Positions 1 to 11,532 of a stretch of DNA of 64,000 nt are shown piece by piece (within the stretch, counting starts at the first letter, position 1; the number at the start of each line of letters is the position of its first letter). Where the stretch lies: positions 1,645,001-1,709,000 of the forward strand of contig NZ_CP059902.1 in assembly GCF_014127105.1 (NCBI RefSeq), given 5' to 3'. The position numbers and the translations under genes were made by a program. A model generated the notes under the pieces. The model made no database searches. It saw only the letters and a program-made list of their open reading frames with translations, and was not told where the DNA came from. Origin of the DNA: Devosia sp. MC521. GTDB lineage: Bacteria > Pseudomonadota > Alphaproteobacteria > Rhizobiales > Devosiaceae.

Positions 1-1
1 T

Positions 2-574
2 GCGGACCATGGAGATGGTGGCAGTCTTCGGGACTGGGCAGAAGGGCGGCTGACGGAGGCAGGGTTTGCCAAGCCGAGCCGGATTCGCGTTCTATGCTAT
101 CCGCGCATTTTGGGTTACGTGTTTAATCCGCTGACCGTCTGGTATTGCGACGATGAAAATGGCGCGCCGATAGCCACCATTTATGAGGTCCATAATACAT
201 TTAAAGAGCGGCACACCTATGTGTTGGGCGCTAACGATATCGAACAGAGCGCCGAGAAGGGTTTTTACGTTTCGCCCTTCATCGATATGGATTGCGTCTA
301 TAATTTCCGTCTGGTTTTGCCGGGCGAGCGGGTGATGGTGGCCATCAACGAGACGCAAAATCGGGAACCACTGCTTTACGCGGCTTTCACCGGAACACGG
401 CAGGATTTCTCCGATAAAGTTCTGAAGTCGCTATTCTTTTCGCACCCATTGATGACGCTCAAAGTTACGGGTGGGATCTATGTGGAGGCGCTAAAGTTGC
501 TCTCCAAGGGGATCAAAATTCGTTGGCACACGGGACGGAAAAAGCCCGCAGCGGCGAGCCAGCGTATCTCTTAA
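2..574 (+). CDS. DUF1365 family protein, 5' end missing
   Basis: The reading frame is open to the left edge, so the N-terminus lies outside the window. Visible signatures are DHGDGGSLRDW near the start, then RVLCYPRILGYVFNPLTVWYC, the typical DUF1365 core, followed by YEVHNTFKERHTY. DUF1365 proteins usually sit beside an FAD-dependent amine oxidase (COG2907) and a cyclopropane-fatty-acid-synthase-like methyltransferase in a lipid-modification cluster; those partners would lie to the left and cannot be checked. The biochemical role is unknown. The stop overlaps the last 4 bp of the convergent moeA gene, so the two genes end tail to tail. Confidence 0.85.
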   Translation, partial: ADHGDGGSLRDWAEGRLTEAGFAKPSRIRVLCYPRILGYVFNPLTVWYCDDENGAPIATIYEVHNTFKERHTYVLGANDIEQSAEKGFYVSPFIDMDCVYNFRLVLPGERVMVAINETQNREPLLYAAFTGTRQDFSDKVLKSLFFSHPLMTLKVTGGIYVEALKLLSKGIKIRWHTGRKKPAAASQRIS

Positions 575-1764
575 ATCGGCAGGGCGCGGACCAGCGCGCC
601 TTCCGCTTGGCCAGGGTCGTGCTCGGGCTGAATGATCAGCATATCGGCTTGAGAGAGCGCCGATGTATGGCCGCTGTCGGTCTGGGAAATTGGTAACAAT
701 TTCGGACCCATAGCGGTGTGGATGAGCTTGGCGCGCATAAAATGGCGGCGGGCTGTGTTCGGTGGCGTTGGTGCCGCCAATGGTAACGTCCAGGCTTCGG
801 CCTGAGCCTGTCCAAGCCAATGACGAAGCGCTGGCACGATGAACACGAGCGCGGTGACCATGGCCGAAACCGGATTGCCCGGAAGGCCGAAGACGAGTGT
901 TCTGCCGCGTGTACCGAACATCAGCGGCTTGCCGGGACGCATGTTGATGCGCCAGAAATCCAGTTCGACACCGAGGTCTTTGAGCGCGCCTTGAACGAGG
1001 TCGTGTTCGCCGACCGAGGCACCACCGGTGGTGATGACAATGTCGGGTTCACTGGCAAAAACAACAGCAAGACGGTTACGCAACACATCGTCATCATCCG
1101 GGATGATGCCGAAATCGTCGACGCTCGAGGCGTAAGGCGTGAGCAGAGCGCTCAGGCCAAACGAGTTCGACGCGACGATCTGATCAGGGCCGAGTGGATT
1201 GCCGGGAAGAACGAGTTCGTCGCCGGTGGCGACCAGAGCGATCTTGGGTCGTTGGGCGAGGGTGAGCGTGGCGCAATTGGCGGCGGCCGCGACTGCGATC
1301 TGCATGGGCGTCAGCTGGGTTCCGGCTTCCAGCAACACTTGTCCGGTGTGAAAATCGTTCCCCTTGGGGCGAACGCTGTGGCCAAAGCGGGCAGGGGCGG
1401 TGAAGCGGACGAAATCCCCTTCGCGCACTGCTTCTTCCTGCATGATGACTGTATCGGCGCCGGGTGGAACGGGCGCGCCGGTGAAAATGCGCACGGCTTC
1501 GCCCGCGCCAACTGTACCCGAAAACCCCGCGCCCGCTTGCGACATGCCGATGACGCGCAACAAGGCGGTTTCGGTAACATCCGCAGCACGCATGGCGTAG
1601 CCGTCCATGGCGCTGGCGTCAAAAGGAGGCTGGTCATGCAGGGCCATAACTGGGCCCGCGAGCACACGACCAAGAGCGTCCTGTAAGGCGACTGTTTCCG
1701 ATTGGACCGCAGGAACGCGGGCCAAAATAGCGGTTAGGGCGTCGTCGACAGGGAGAAGGCTCAT
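571..1764 (-). CDS. moeA: molybdopterin molybdenumtransferase MoeA
   Basis: MoeA inserts molybdate into adenylated molybdopterin in the cytoplasm, the last step of molybdenum cofactor synthesis. The 397-aa protein has the family's usual length and motifs: DASAMDGYA near residue 50, TGDELV near 180, TTGGASVGEHD near 245, MRPGKP near 275 and GLPGNPVS near 295. The start ATG overlaps the moaC stop (ATGA), indicating translational coupling as last gene of the trp-moa operon. Confidence 0.95.
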   Translation of the reverse strand: MSLLPVDDALTAILARVPAVQSETVALQDALGRVLAGPVMALHDQPPFDASAMDGYAMRAADVTETALLRVIGMSQAGAGFSGTVGAGEAVRIFTGAPVPPGADTVIMQEEAVREGDFVRFTAPARFGHSVRPKGNDFHTGQVLLEAGTQLTPMQIAVAAAANCATLTLAQRPKIALVATGDELVLPGNPLGPDQIVASNSFGLSALLTPYASSVDDFGIIPDDDDVLRNRLAVVFASEPDIVITTGGASVGEHDLVQGALKDLGVELDFWRINMRPGKPLMFGTRGRTLVFGLPGNPVSAMVTALVFIVPALRHWLGQAQAEAWTLPLAAPTPPNTARRHFMRAKLIHTAMGPKLLPISQTDSGHTSALSQADMLIIQPEHDPGQAEGALVRALPI

Positions 1765-2240
1765 GGTGTGCGCTGATAATCGCCGGATTTGCCGCCGGAT
1801 TTTTCCACCAAGCAGAGGTCTGAGATGACCATAGCGCGGTCGATACCCTTTGCCATGTCGTAAAGGGTCAATGCTGTGGTCGACGCGGCGACCAAAGCTT
1901 CCATTTCGACGCCGGTCTGGCCCGTGGTCTCGGCGGTGACGCGGATGAGAATAGAGGTGTCGCTATCGCCCTCGATCTCGACGCTAACCTTGGTTAGCGG
2001 GATCGGGTGACAGAGAGGGATGACGTCGGCGGTCTTTTTCGCGGCCATGATGCCAGCCACGCGCGCAACGGCGAGGGCGTCGCCCTTTTTAAGGCCGCCA
2101 CCGAGTATGGTCGTGATGGTGCTGGCTTCGCCATTGAGCCGCGCCTGTGCGACGGCACGGCGGCGTGTAACCGCTTTGTCACCAATGTCGACGATGTGGG
2201 CCTCGCCCTTGGCATTCAGGTGGGTAAGGCCCTTGGTCAT
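1761..2240 (-). CDS. moaC: cyclic pyranopterin monophosphate synthase MoaC
   Basis: MoaC converts the 3',8-cyclo-GTP intermediate made by MoaA into cyclic pyranopterin monophosphate. The 159-aa protein shows the family motifs LCHPIPL, TGVEMEAL and MAKGIDRAM. I placed the start at the ATG at 2240 because it overlaps the trpC stop (TGATG) and begins the conserved [18 protein letters not shown] segment; an upstream extension in this frame lies inside trpC and is unlikely to be translated. The gene lies between trpC and moeA in one operon, an arrangement familiar from Rhizobiales. Confidence 0.94.
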   Translation of the reverse strand: MTKGLTHLNAKGEAHIVDIGDKAVTRRRAVAQARLNGEASTITTILGGGLKKGDALAVARVAGIMAAKKTADVIPLCHPIPLTKVSVEIEGDSDTSILIRVTAETTGQTGVEMEALVAASTTALTLYDMAKGIDRAMVISDLCLVEKSGGKSGDYQRTP

Positions 2241-3043
2241 CAAGCTGCGCTGCCGGTAAGAAGGGTGCGGGTTGCAGCGACGACGTCGGACTGACGCATA
2301 AGGCTCTCGCCCACGAGGAAGGTGGTAACGCCACAAGTCTGGTCGAGCATTTTGATGTGCTCGTGATTGACGATGCCGCTCTCGCTGACGAGGAGCACAT
2401 CATCGGGGACGCCGGTGGCGAGTTTGACGGTGGTATCGAGGGTCGTCTCGAAAGTGCGCAGATTGCGGTTGTTGACGCCGATGAACTTGCCGTCCAGCGC
2501 CAGAGCGCGGTCGAGTTCAAGCTGGTCATGCACTTCGATCAGCGCGTCCATGCCCCACTCATTGGCGCTATCGAGAAGATAGCGCGCCGTGTCGTCGCCA
2601 ACCGCCGCGAGAATGATGAGAATGCAGTCCGCGCCCCAAGCGCGGGCTTCGGCGACCTGATAGGTTTCAAAGAGGAAGTCTTTGCGCAGGGCCGGCAGAT
2701 TTGTAGCGCCGCGCGCTTCAATCAAAAACTCTGGCTTGCCTTGAAAGCTCGGGCCGTCGGTGAGGACGGACAAACAGGCCGCGCCAGCGGCTTCGTAATC
2801 CCGGGCGTGTTGCGCTGGGTTGAAGTCGGGGCGAATGAGGCCCTTGGAGGGGCTCGCCTTTTTGACTTCTGCGATCAGGCCGTATTCGCCGGCGCGACGC
2901 TTGGCTTTGAGCGCATTGAGGAAGCCGCGAGGCTTGGGCTGATCGTGCGCTTGGGCCACGACCTCGTTCCAAGGACGAGCCGCTTTGGCGGCTTCAATTT
3001 CCTGGCGCTTATAATGCTCGATCTGCTTGAGAATATCAGTCAT
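2240..3043 (-). CDS. trpC: indole-3-glycerol phosphate synthase
   Basis: TrpC closes the indole ring of CdRP, the fourth step of tryptophan synthesis. The 267-aa TIM barrel shows [12 protein letters not shown] (catalytic lysines), [20 protein letters not shown] and VSESGI. There is no fused TrpF domain. I prefer the ATG at 3043, which overlaps the trpD stop as TGATG, over the GTG immediately before it; the difference is one residue. Confidence 0.95.
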   Translation of the reverse strand: MTDILKQIEHYKRQEIEAAKAARPWNEVVAQAHDQPKPRGFLNALKAKRRAGEYGLIAEVKKASPSKGLIRPDFNPAQHARDYEAAGAACLSVLTDGPSFQGKPEFLIEARGATNLPALRKDFLFETYQVAEARAWGADCILIILAAVGDDTARYLLDSANEWGMDALIEVHDQLELDRALALDGKFIGVNNRNLRTFETTLDTTVKLATGVPDDVLLVSESGIVNHEHIKMLDQTCGVTTFLVGESLMRQSDVVAATRTLLTGSAA

Positions 3044-4059
3044 CACGCTCGTCCGTTCGATACCGCCACGAGGCGGGCGAGGGTTTGTTTTGCGTTCCCG
3101 CTGTCGATGGCATGTGCGGCCATTGCAGCGCCTTGTTCTAGGTCTTCGGCCTTGTCGGCCACAATCATCGCCGCAGCGACGTTGAGGAGGACGATGTCAC
3201 GATATGCGCCGGGTGCACCGTCCAGCAAAGCGTGGATGGCCTGAGCGTTCTCTTCAGGAGTTCCTCCCAGAATCTCCTCCAGCGGATACTGCTTGAGCCC
3301 CGCTTGCTCAGGATAGACCTCAAAGCTGCGCAGGTCGCCATTGGCAATTTGGCCTACAAAACTCTTGCCGGTGATGGTGAGTTCGTCCAGCCCATCCGAG
3401 CCATAAACGACCCATGCCTTGGTGGCGCGATTGGCGAGAAGGGCTTGCGCGACCGGCTCGACCCATTCTTCAGCGAAGACGCCGAGAACGTAACGGCGCA
3501 CATTGGCTGGGTTCGACTGTGGGCCCAAAAGGTTGAACATGGTGCGAACACCGAGTTCAGTGCGGGCCGGGCCAACGTGTTTCATCGATTGATGGTGATT
3601 GGGCGCAAACATGAAGCCGATCCCGGCTTCGGTGATGCAGCGGGTAATTTCGGCAGGTGCCAGATCGAGCTTGATTCCGAGGGCTTCAAGCGCTTGCGAG
3701 GAGCCGGATTTGGACGACAACGCGCGATTGCCATGCTTGGCGACAGGAACGCCGAGCGCAGCAGTGACGATGGCGGAAGCTGTCGAGATATTGAGGGTGC
3801 CGTGACCATCGCCGCCTGTGCCGACAATGTCGACGGCGTCTTCAGGGGCTTCGACTGGGATCATCTTTTCGCGAAGGATCGAGACCGCAGCGGCGATTTC
3901 GCCAGAGGTCTCGCCCTTGATGCGCATGCCCATGAGGAATGCGCCAGTCTGGGCGGCTGTCGCTTCGCCGGACATGATGATGCGCATCACTGAGCGCATT
4001 TCTTCGCCGGTGAGATCCTTACCGGAAGCGATTTTGCCGAGAGCTTGCTTGATATCCAT
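3043..4059 (-). CDS. trpD: anthranilate phosphoribosyltransferase
   Basis: TrpD transfers phosphoribose from PRPP to anthranilate. The 338-aa protein has the PRPP-binding [16 protein letters not shown] segment followed by [18 protein letters not shown], both diagnostic of the family. The ATG at 4059 overlaps the trpG stop (TGATG); an adjacent GTG could add one residue. It is not fused to TrpG, unlike the enterobacterial enzyme. Confidence 0.95.
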   Translation of the reverse strand: MDIKQALGKIASGKDLTGEEMRSVMRIIMSGEATAAQTGAFLMGMRIKGETSGEIAAAVSILREKMIPVEAPEDAVDIVGTGGDGHGTLNISTASAIVTAALGVPVAKHGNRALSSKSGSSQALEALGIKLDLAPAEITRCITEAGIGFMFAPNHHQSMKHVGPARTELGVRTMFNLLGPQSNPANVRRYVLGVFAEEWVEPVAQALLANRATKAWVVYGSDGLDELTITGKSFVGQIANGDLRSFEVYPEQAGLKQYPLEEILGGTPEENAQAIHALLDGAPGAYRDIVLLNVAAAMIVADKAEDLEQGAAMAAHAIDSGNAKQTLARLVAVSNGRA

Positions 4060-4658
4060 CACGCAGCCTTTCGGGCGTTGAAATCACGGGCAAGGTTCAG
4101 GAAGTTTTGCAGCATGGCGTGGCCATTTTCGCTGGCGATGCTTTCCGGGTGGAACTGCACGCCGTGAATGGGCAGTGACTTGTGCTGCATGCCCATGATC
4201 AGGCCATCATCGGTGGTGGCGGTGACTTCAAGCTCATCAGGCAGCGTGTCGGCCTTGACGATGAGCGAGTGATAGCGCGTGGCGTCAAACCCAGCATTGA
4301 GGCCACGGAAAAGCCCCTTGCCGGTGTGATTGATCTTGCTAGTCTTGCCATGGAACAGGGTTGGGGCGCGGACAACATCGCCGCCGAGAGCCTGGCCAAT
4401 GGCCTGATGGCCGAGGCAGACGCCGAGCATGGGGATTTCACCCTTGAAGCGCTCGATAACGTCGAGGCAGACGCCGGCTTCGGTGGGTGTGCAGGGGCCG
4501 GGCGAGAGCACGATGGCCTCGGGGGTCATTTCGGCGATCTCATCGAGCGTGATCTTGTCGTTGCGCTTGACGGTGATGTCAGCGCCGAGCTCGGCGAGAT
4601 AGTGGACGAGGTTGTAGGTGAAGCTGTCGTAGTTATCGATAACGAGGGTCTTGGTCAT
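4059..4658 (-). CDS. trpG: anthranilate synthase component II, glutamine amidotransferase
   Basis: TrpG releases ammonia from glutamine for TrpE. The 199-aa class I amidotransferase carries LSPGPCTP, the nucleophile loop [12 protein letters not shown] and the His-Glu pair in GVQFHPES. I start it at the ATG at 4658 ([13 protein letters not shown]), where family members begin; the 18 upstream in-frame residues do not look like TrpG. About 144 bp separate it from trpE, with no clear terminator, so it probably belongs to the same transcript. Confidence 0.94.
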   Translation of the reverse strand: MTKTLVIDNYDSFTYNLVHYLAELGADITVKRNDKITLDEIAEMTPEAIVLSPGPCTPTEAGVCLDVIERFKGEIPMLGVCLGHQAIGQALGGDVVRAPTLFHGKTSKINHTGKGLFRGLNAGFDATRYHSLIVKADTLPDELEVTATTDDGLIMGMQHKSLPIHGVQFHPESIASENGHAMLQNFLNLARDFNARKAA

Positions 4659-4802
4659 TGCACTCAAGTCCTGAGGGTGTCTGAAAACGAAAACACCGGG
4701 CTCTCTCGCCAAAGCGAAACGCCCTGTTTCAGCACCAGCCTCGCCATCGAAAATCCATGTCAGACCTATCTCTTGCGTCTACAACCACGGAATGAGCCAG
4801 CA

Positions 4803-6311
4803 TTATTGGCCCACTCTCGGTTCGCCTGCATATCGTAGCGCTTCTTCAGCAGCGCTGAAAAGGGCTCTTGCCTTATTCTGGCATTCTAGTTGTTCAAGTT
4901 CGGGCTTGCTGTCGGCAACAATGCCCGCGCCAGACTGAACGTAAAGCTTGCCGTCCTTCACGATGCCGGTGCGCAGGACGATACAGGTGTCCATTGTGCC
5001 ATCGGCGCCGAAGTAGCCGACGCAACCGCCGTAAATGCCACGACGGGACTGTTCCAGCTCGTCGATGATTTCCATCGCACGGACCTTTGGCGCGCCAGAT
5101 ACCGTGCCAGCCGGGAAGCCAGCAGAGAGCGCATCAACGAAGTCGTTGACGGGGTCGAGTTCACCCACAACGTTGGAAACGATGTGCATGACGTGGGAAT
5201 AATATTCGAGGAAGAACTTGTCCGTGACTTTTACCGTGCCCGGCTTGGCGACACGACCAACGTCGTTGCGGCCCAGATCGAGCAGCATGAGGTGCTCGGA
5301 CAATTCCTTTGGATCGGAGAGCAGTTCTTCCGCCAATTCCTGATCGCGGATCGGCGTCGCGCCACGCTTACGCGTGCCTGCGATTGGACGAATGGTGACT
5401 TCGCCATCCTGCACGCGCACCAGAATTTCGGGGCTGGAGCCAGCGACTGCAAAACCACCGAAATCGAGGAAATACATATAGGGGCTTGGATTGGTTCGGC
5501 GCAGCGCCCGATAGAGCGCGGTCGGGGGCAGGGTGAACTCAGCCGAGAATCGCTGGCTGAGGACGACCTGGAAAATATCGCCAGCCGTGATGTAGTCCTT
5601 GGCCTTGGCGACCATGCCGAAGAATTCTTCCTCGGTGGTGTTGCTGGTGACCTCAATCGACTCAAGGTCAGCGACGGCGGGCGTGGCGGGGAGAGCGCGT
5701 GACAGGCGCGCTATTGCATCATCGATACGATCTTCGGCCGCTGCAAGCGCCTGCGCCGCCGAGACGCCGTCTTTCACATAGACGGGTGCGGTGAGGTAAA
5801 GTTCATCCTTGAGCGTGTCGAAAATCGCCAGCAGGGATGGGCGCATCAGCACGGCTTCAGGGGTGCCGAGCTCATCGGGATTGCTATTGGGCAGGCGCTC
5901 CATATAGCGCACCATTTCATAGCCCAAATAGCCGAAGACGCCTGCCGATTGGGGCGGCAACTGGCTCGGCATGTCGATGGCGCTTTCGGCCACGAGATCA
6001 CGCAGAGCATCGAGCGGAAGTGCGTCGACAGGCACGAAGGCGTCGGGATCGGTTTGGGCGGAGCGATTGATCGAGGCGGTGCCGTTTTCGACCTTGAGCA
6101 GCAGATCTGGCTGAAGACCGATGATCGAATACCGACCACGCTTGGTGCCGTCCTGAACACTTTCCAAAAGGAAGGTGTGGGTGCGGTCGGCTGCCAGCTT
6201 CAGATAGGTGCCGATCGGCGTCTCAAGGTCTGCCACGATGCGACGCCAGACGATGCCAGACTTTCCTGCGTCGTATTGGGCGCTGAATGTCTGAGCAAAG
6301 TCGGGCGTCAT
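4803..6311 (-). CDS. trpE: anthranilate synthase component I
   Basis: TrpE makes anthranilate from chorismate, using ammonia from TrpG; tryptophan normally inhibits it. The 502-aa protein has the N-terminal feedback-binding LLES motif near residue 48 and a C-terminal chorismate-binding domain with ILVRVQDGEVTIRPIAGTRKRG and the PAGTVSGAPKVRAMEI region. It is separate from TrpG, whereas several rhizobia have a TrpE(G) fusion with a leader-peptide attenuator. Only 30 bp separate it from the upstream gene, which leaves no room for a trpL-type attenuator. Confidence 0.95.
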   Translation of the reverse strand: MTPDFAQTFSAQYDAGKSGIVWRRIVADLETPIGTYLKLAADRTHTFLLESVQDGTKRGRYSIIGLQPDLLLKVENGTASINRSAQTDPDAFVPVDALPLDALRDLVAESAIDMPSQLPPQSAGVFGYLGYEMVRYMERLPNSNPDELGTPEAVLMRPSLLAIFDTLKDELYLTAPVYVKDGVSAAQALAAAEDRIDDAIARLSRALPATPAVADLESIEVTSNTTEEEFFGMVAKAKDYITAGDIFQVVLSQRFSAEFTLPPTALYRALRRTNPSPYMYFLDFGGFAVAGSSPEILVRVQDGEVTIRPIAGTRKRGATPIRDQELAEELLSDPKELSEHLMLLDLGRNDVGRVAKPGTVKVTDKFFLEYYSHVMHIVSNVVGELDPVNDFVDALSAGFPAGTVSGAPKVRAMEIIDELEQSRRGIYGGCVGYFGADGTMDTCIVLRTGIVKDGKLYVQSGAGIVADSKPELEQLECQNKARALFSAAEEALRYAGEPRVGQ

Positions 6312-6341
6312 TTTGTAGTTTCCGAGAGTTGAAAGGAACCG

Positions 6342-8216
6342 TTACTGGCCGAAGTTCTGGGTGATGATGTTGGTCATCGCCTGTTCGTTCACACGAACGC
6401 CAGCGTCATCACGTACGGCGCTGATAAAGTCACCGAAGAGATCGTTCTGGACTTCAGCGTTGAGATTATCAACGATTTCCGCCTGCAGAGGTTCTGCTGG
6501 TGTGGACCTGTCCATCACTTCGAAGACGATGAATTCGCCGTTCTGATTGATGACCGTACCGCGGTGCTCAGCGCCGCCAGCGAAGACGGCAGCGGCTGTG
6601 ACCTGATCAATCGTGCCATCTTCCGAGCCAAAGCGCGTGAAGGGGGAGCTGATCTGCGGGAAGGTCGAAAGGCTCATCGCGATGTCGGAGAGTGTTTCGC
6701 CGGCGTCGAGACGCGCGACGATGTCTTCGCCAAGCGCAGTCATTGCCGCTTCAACGCGTTCCTGCGTGATGGCTGCAGTGATTTCTTCGCGCACTTCCTC
6801 AAACGTTTCGTCGCGGACCGGTGCGATGTTGAGCAGGTCGAACCAAACGTGGGCGTTGCCAGTGACCGGGATAGCTGGGGTCAGCTTGTCCATCTGAGCG
6901 GCAAAGATCGCCTGCGAAACGCGGTTGCGGTCGTCGTTTGCAAGGTTCGGCAAGACGGAGAGCTCAGCACCCGATGCGGTGAGATCAACTTCATAAACCG
7001 GCAGGTTGAAGCGTTCGGCAATTTGGTCGAGTGGCTGGAAGGCTGCACGCAGTTCTTCAACCTGATCGAGGATTTCGTTGACTTCGGTACGGGCCTTGGC
7101 CTGAGCCAGGCGGGTCTTGATCTGCTCGCTTGCTTCTTCCAGCGTTGGGCGGGCTTCAGCAATGATTTCTGATGCGAAGACGGCGCGTTCGCCACCAATG
7201 CCTGGGATGATCGCAAACTCACCCGCGTTGAGAGCGAAAGCCGCGTCGCCAAGGCGAGCGTCGTTGATGGCGCTGCGTGGCAGGGTGCCGAGAGTGGTTG
7301 GGGTTACACCCGCCTGGGCAACGAGGTCTTCAAACGTCGCGCCGCTGGCAAGGCCCTCTGCAAAGGCGGTCTGCAGTTCAGGAGTGTTGAGAACCAGCTG
7401 CTGAATAGTCCGCTGCTCTGGGGTCGTCAGGTTCGCGCTGGTCGCTTCGTACTCGGCCGCAATGTCAGCTTCCGGCACGTCGATCGTCGCGGCGAGCGCC
7501 GGAATCGACAGGTCGAACAAACGAACCTTACGGGTTTCGATGGTGCGGTATTCGTTCTGATGCTCGGCGAGATAAGCCTTCAGCTCTTCCTCGGTCGGCT
7601 CAGCTGGCGTTTCGATATTTGCATCGGTGAGCGCAAAGTAGTCGATAGCGCGGGTGGTGTTGGCGTAGCTGTTGATGAGGTCAGCGGCCACACTCGGCAG
7701 TTTGGTGTGGACAAACATAGCCTGGGTTAGTTGCTCGCGCTGCGCCATGCTCGTCGCGGAGTCAAAATATTCGGCTTCCGTCATGCCAGAGTTTTGCAAC
7801 ACGGCGCGGAAAACCTGCGGATCAAAATTGCCCAAGGTGCCGAAGAAGGATGGATCTTCACGCAGAAGCTGCGCGAGCTTGGCTTCAGTGACGCCCAGAC
7901 CAAAGCTGTTAGAAAGAGAATCAATCGCAGCTTCGTTTGCCAGACGCATCAGCACCGAAGAAGGTACGCCCATTGCGCTTGCCTGACTGGTCGTCGGCAT
8001 AGTGCCCATGGTCTGTGTCAGCTGGTTCAGCTGCTGCTGATAAGTGCGGAAAAAGTCTTTGCCGCTGATCTCTTCATCGCCCACTCGGCCTACGGTATTG
8101 CTACCAAGATCGAGGATAACATTGTTGATCCCGAAACCTGCGACGCCCACGAGCAAAAACGCGCCCATGATCTTACCAGGCCAAGATTTTGCAAAACCGC
8201 GCAAACCATCGAGCAT
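6342..8216 (-). CDS. SurA/PpiD-like peptidylprolyl isomerase, membrane-anchored
   Basis: This 624-aa protein resembles the PpiD class of periplasmic folding chaperones. It begins with a short cytoplasmic stretch (MLDGLRGFAKSWPGK), then one transmembrane segment (about residues 16-35), then a SurA_N-type helical domain with YQQQLNQLTQ and a long periplasmic part containing a parvulin-like region around residues 250-370. It lies directly upstream of trpE in the same direction. In alphaproteobacteria this gene is often found between tpiA and trpE, as here. I cannot tell from sequence alone whether the parvulin domain is active. Confidence 0.85.
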   Translation of the reverse strand: MLDGLRGFAKSWPGKIMGAFLLVGVAGFGINNVILDLGSNTVGRVGDEEISGKDFFRTYQQQLNQLTQTMGTMPTTSQASAMGVPSSVLMRLANEAAIDSLSNSFGLGVTEAKLAQLLREDPSFFGTLGNFDPQVFRAVLQNSGMTEAEYFDSATSMAQREQLTQAMFVHTKLPSVAADLINSYANTTRAIDYFALTDANIETPAEPTEEELKAYLAEHQNEYRTIETRKVRLFDLSIPALAATIDVPEADIAAEYEATSANLTTPEQRTIQQLVLNTPELQTAFAEGLASGATFEDLVAQAGVTPTTLGTLPRSAINDARLGDAAFALNAGEFAIIPGIGGERAVFASEIIAEARPTLEEASEQIKTRLAQAKARTEVNEILDQVEELRAAFQPLDQIAERFNLPVYEVDLTASGAELSVLPNLANDDRNRVSQAIFAAQMDKLTPAIPVTGNAHVWFDLLNIAPVRDETFEEVREEITAAITQERVEAAMTALGEDIVARLDAGETLSDIAMSLSTFPQISSPFTRFGSEDGTIDQVTAAAVFAGGAEHRGTVINQNGEFIVFEVMDRSTPAEPLQAEIVDNLNAEVQNDLFGDFISAVRDDAGVRVNEQAMTNIITQNFGQ

Positions 8217-8339
8217 TTCGTACGTTCCAGTTCCTTGCCCAGTCCCTTACCAAACGTGTAAGGGCAGATGAGTAGAGACAATCCGACTTGCGGGGTTATG
8301 GCAAACCCCTCGTCGGCGCAAGAGGTAGGAGCACTTCAA

Positions 8340-9092
8340 TTGACCACCATTACACCGTTGATCGCGGGAAATTGGAAGATGAACGGGCTCAAGCAGTCCC
8401 TCTCAGAGATTAGTGAACTCGCACAATTATTGACAACAGGCGAGGCTCCACGCGCTTTGGTATGCATTTGCCCGCCCGCAACTTTGTTGCATGCAGTGGC
8501 GGAGCAGGGCGCTTCTAGTGGCATTTTGGCCGGTGGACAGGATTGTCACACGGCAAATGCTGGCGCGCACACGGGCGATATTTCAGTTTCGATGTTGGCT
8601 GACGCTGGTGCCCAATATGTGATCGTGGGCCATTCTGAGCGCCGTGCCGACCACGGCGAAAGCGATGACATGGTCCGCGCCAAGGCAGAAGCTGCAATTG
8701 GTGCAGGTTTGAAGCCGATCGTATGTGTTGGTGAAAGCGAAGCACAGCGCGATGCTGGGCAAGCCGTGACCGTTGTCGCTGCACAGTTGGCAGCGTCACT
8801 GCCGGATGCGGCCGGGCAGCACAGTGTTGTGGTGGCTTATGAGCCAATCTGGGCGATTGGAACGGGTCGCACTCCGAACTCGGCTGACATCGCAGAAATT
8901 CACGACGCTATCCGTGCGCAGCTGGTTGATCGCTTTGGTGAGACCGGCGCGACGATCCAGATTCTTTACGGTGGATCGCTGAAACCGCAGAACGCTCGCG
9001 AGATTTTGGCCATTGAAAATGTCAATGGTGGGCTCGTCGGGGGCGCAAGCCTCTTGGCAAAAGACTTCTATACTATTATCTCGGCGGTATAG
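8340..9092 (+). CDS. tpiA: triose-phosphate isomerase
   Basis: TpiA interconverts dihydroxyacetone phosphate and glyceraldehyde 3-phosphate. It shows the catalytic lysine in AGNWKMNG, the catalytic histidine in VGHSERR, the catalytic glutamate in [13 protein letters not shown] and the phosphate loop YGGSLKPQN. The start is uncertain. I prefer the TTG at 8340, preceded by AGGAG at a normal distance and giving the usual 250-aa length; an ATG at 8298 would add 14 residues. It diverges from the ppiD-like gene, so promoters for both probably lie between 8217 and 8339. Confidence 0.93.
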   Translation: MTTITPLIAGNWKMNGLKQSLSEISELAQLLTTGEAPRALVCICPPATLLHAVAEQGASSGILAGGQDCHTANAGAHTGDISVSMLADAGAQYVIVGHSERRADHGESDDMVRAKAEAAIGAGLKPIVCVGESEAQRDAGQAVTVVAAQLAASLPDAAGQHSVVVAYEPIWAIGTGRTPNSADIAEIHDAIRAQLVDRFGETGATIQILYGGSLKPQNAREILAIENVNGGLVGGASLLAKDFYTIISAV

Positions 9093-9233
9093 ATCAGGCG
9101 AAGCGCCACTCGGTTCCGTTGAAAATTCACGGACCGGCTGGCATTTGCCGTTCGACGGGTGTAAGAGCCCGACATCCTTTTCAACCTGAGCAGTGCCTTG
9201 GCATGCTCAGAATGACGCGAAGACAGAAGTTCA

Positions 9234-9653
9234 ATGGCCAACGTCCTGCTAGTCGCCTATCTGCTGATCGTGCTGGCGCTGATCGTCGTTATCTTGATCC
9301 AGCGCTCAGAGGGCGGTGCCCTTGGTATTGGCGGTAGCAACTCCGGTGGGGGTCTCGTATCCGCGCGCGGATCGGCAAACCTGCTGACCCGCACGACCGC
9401 TATTCTGGCAACCCTGTTTTTTGTTTCTGCAATCGGCCTGACCATTCTGGCAGAGCTGGATCGCGGCACCTCAAGCATTCTCGATAATGCTGTCACCAAC
9501 TCCGATGGCTCCCAGCCTTCGACCGTTCTTGACGCATTGAATGCTCTGCAAGGTGATCTTCCTGTTCCTGCGGCTCCGGCGCAGTCGGCCACAGACCTAC
9601 CGGTCCCAGTGGCTCCGGCTGAAGCTCCGGCAGCACCTGCAACAGGTAACTGA
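9234..9653 (+). CDS. secG: preprotein translocase subunit SecG
   Basis: SecG is the small accessory subunit of the SecYEG channel. The 139-aa protein has two transmembrane segments (residues about 3-21 and 52-75) separated by the conserved IQRSEGGALGIGG and RGSANLLTRTTA loop. The C-terminal tail (about residues 85-139) is alanine- and proline-rich (PVPAAPAQ, PVPVAPAEAPAAP) and typical of alphaproteobacterial SecG. It is followed by a strong terminator before pyrG. Confidence 0.92.
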   Translation: MANVLLVAYLLIVLALIVVILIQRSEGGALGIGGSNSGGGLVSARGSANLLTRTTAILATLFFVSAIGLTILAELDRGTSSILDNAVTNSDGSQPSTVLDALNALQGDLPVPAAPAQSATDLPVPVAPAEAPAAPATGN

Positions 9654-9673
9654 TCTGCCGAAAGGCTAGTTTG

Positions 9674-9710
9674 AACAAGGGGATGGAAACATCCCCTTGT
9701 TTCTTTTGTG
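9674..9710 (+). terminator. rho-independent terminator after secG
   Basis: A perfect 12-bp stem (9674-9685 with 9690-9701, sequence AACAAGGGGATG) closes a GAAA tetraloop and is followed by a T-rich run. It separates secG from pyrG. Confidence 0.9.
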
Positions 9711-9760
9711 TAGTGCACGAAAACGTGCTCTGCGAATCGTCAATATTATGCTTATGGTGA

Positions 9761-11395
<1,635 letters not shown>

Positions 11396-11420
11396 GACGA
11401 AACGCACACTCCAAATTTTA

Positions 11421-11458
11421 AACGTCGGGCTTCTCACGAAGTCCGGCGTTTTTGTTTT
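11421..11458 (+). terminator. rho-independent terminator after pyrG
   Basis: A 12-bp stem with two G-U pairs (11421-11432 with 11439-11450) is followed by TTTGTTTT. It lies 25 bp after the pyrG stop. Confidence 0.85.
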
Positions 11459-11532
11459 GATCCAGTGACTTGTGGCTTTTCTCGCAACGTTTCGAGGCCT
11501 AAACTCGTCGTGCAATTCTTATTGGACGCGTC

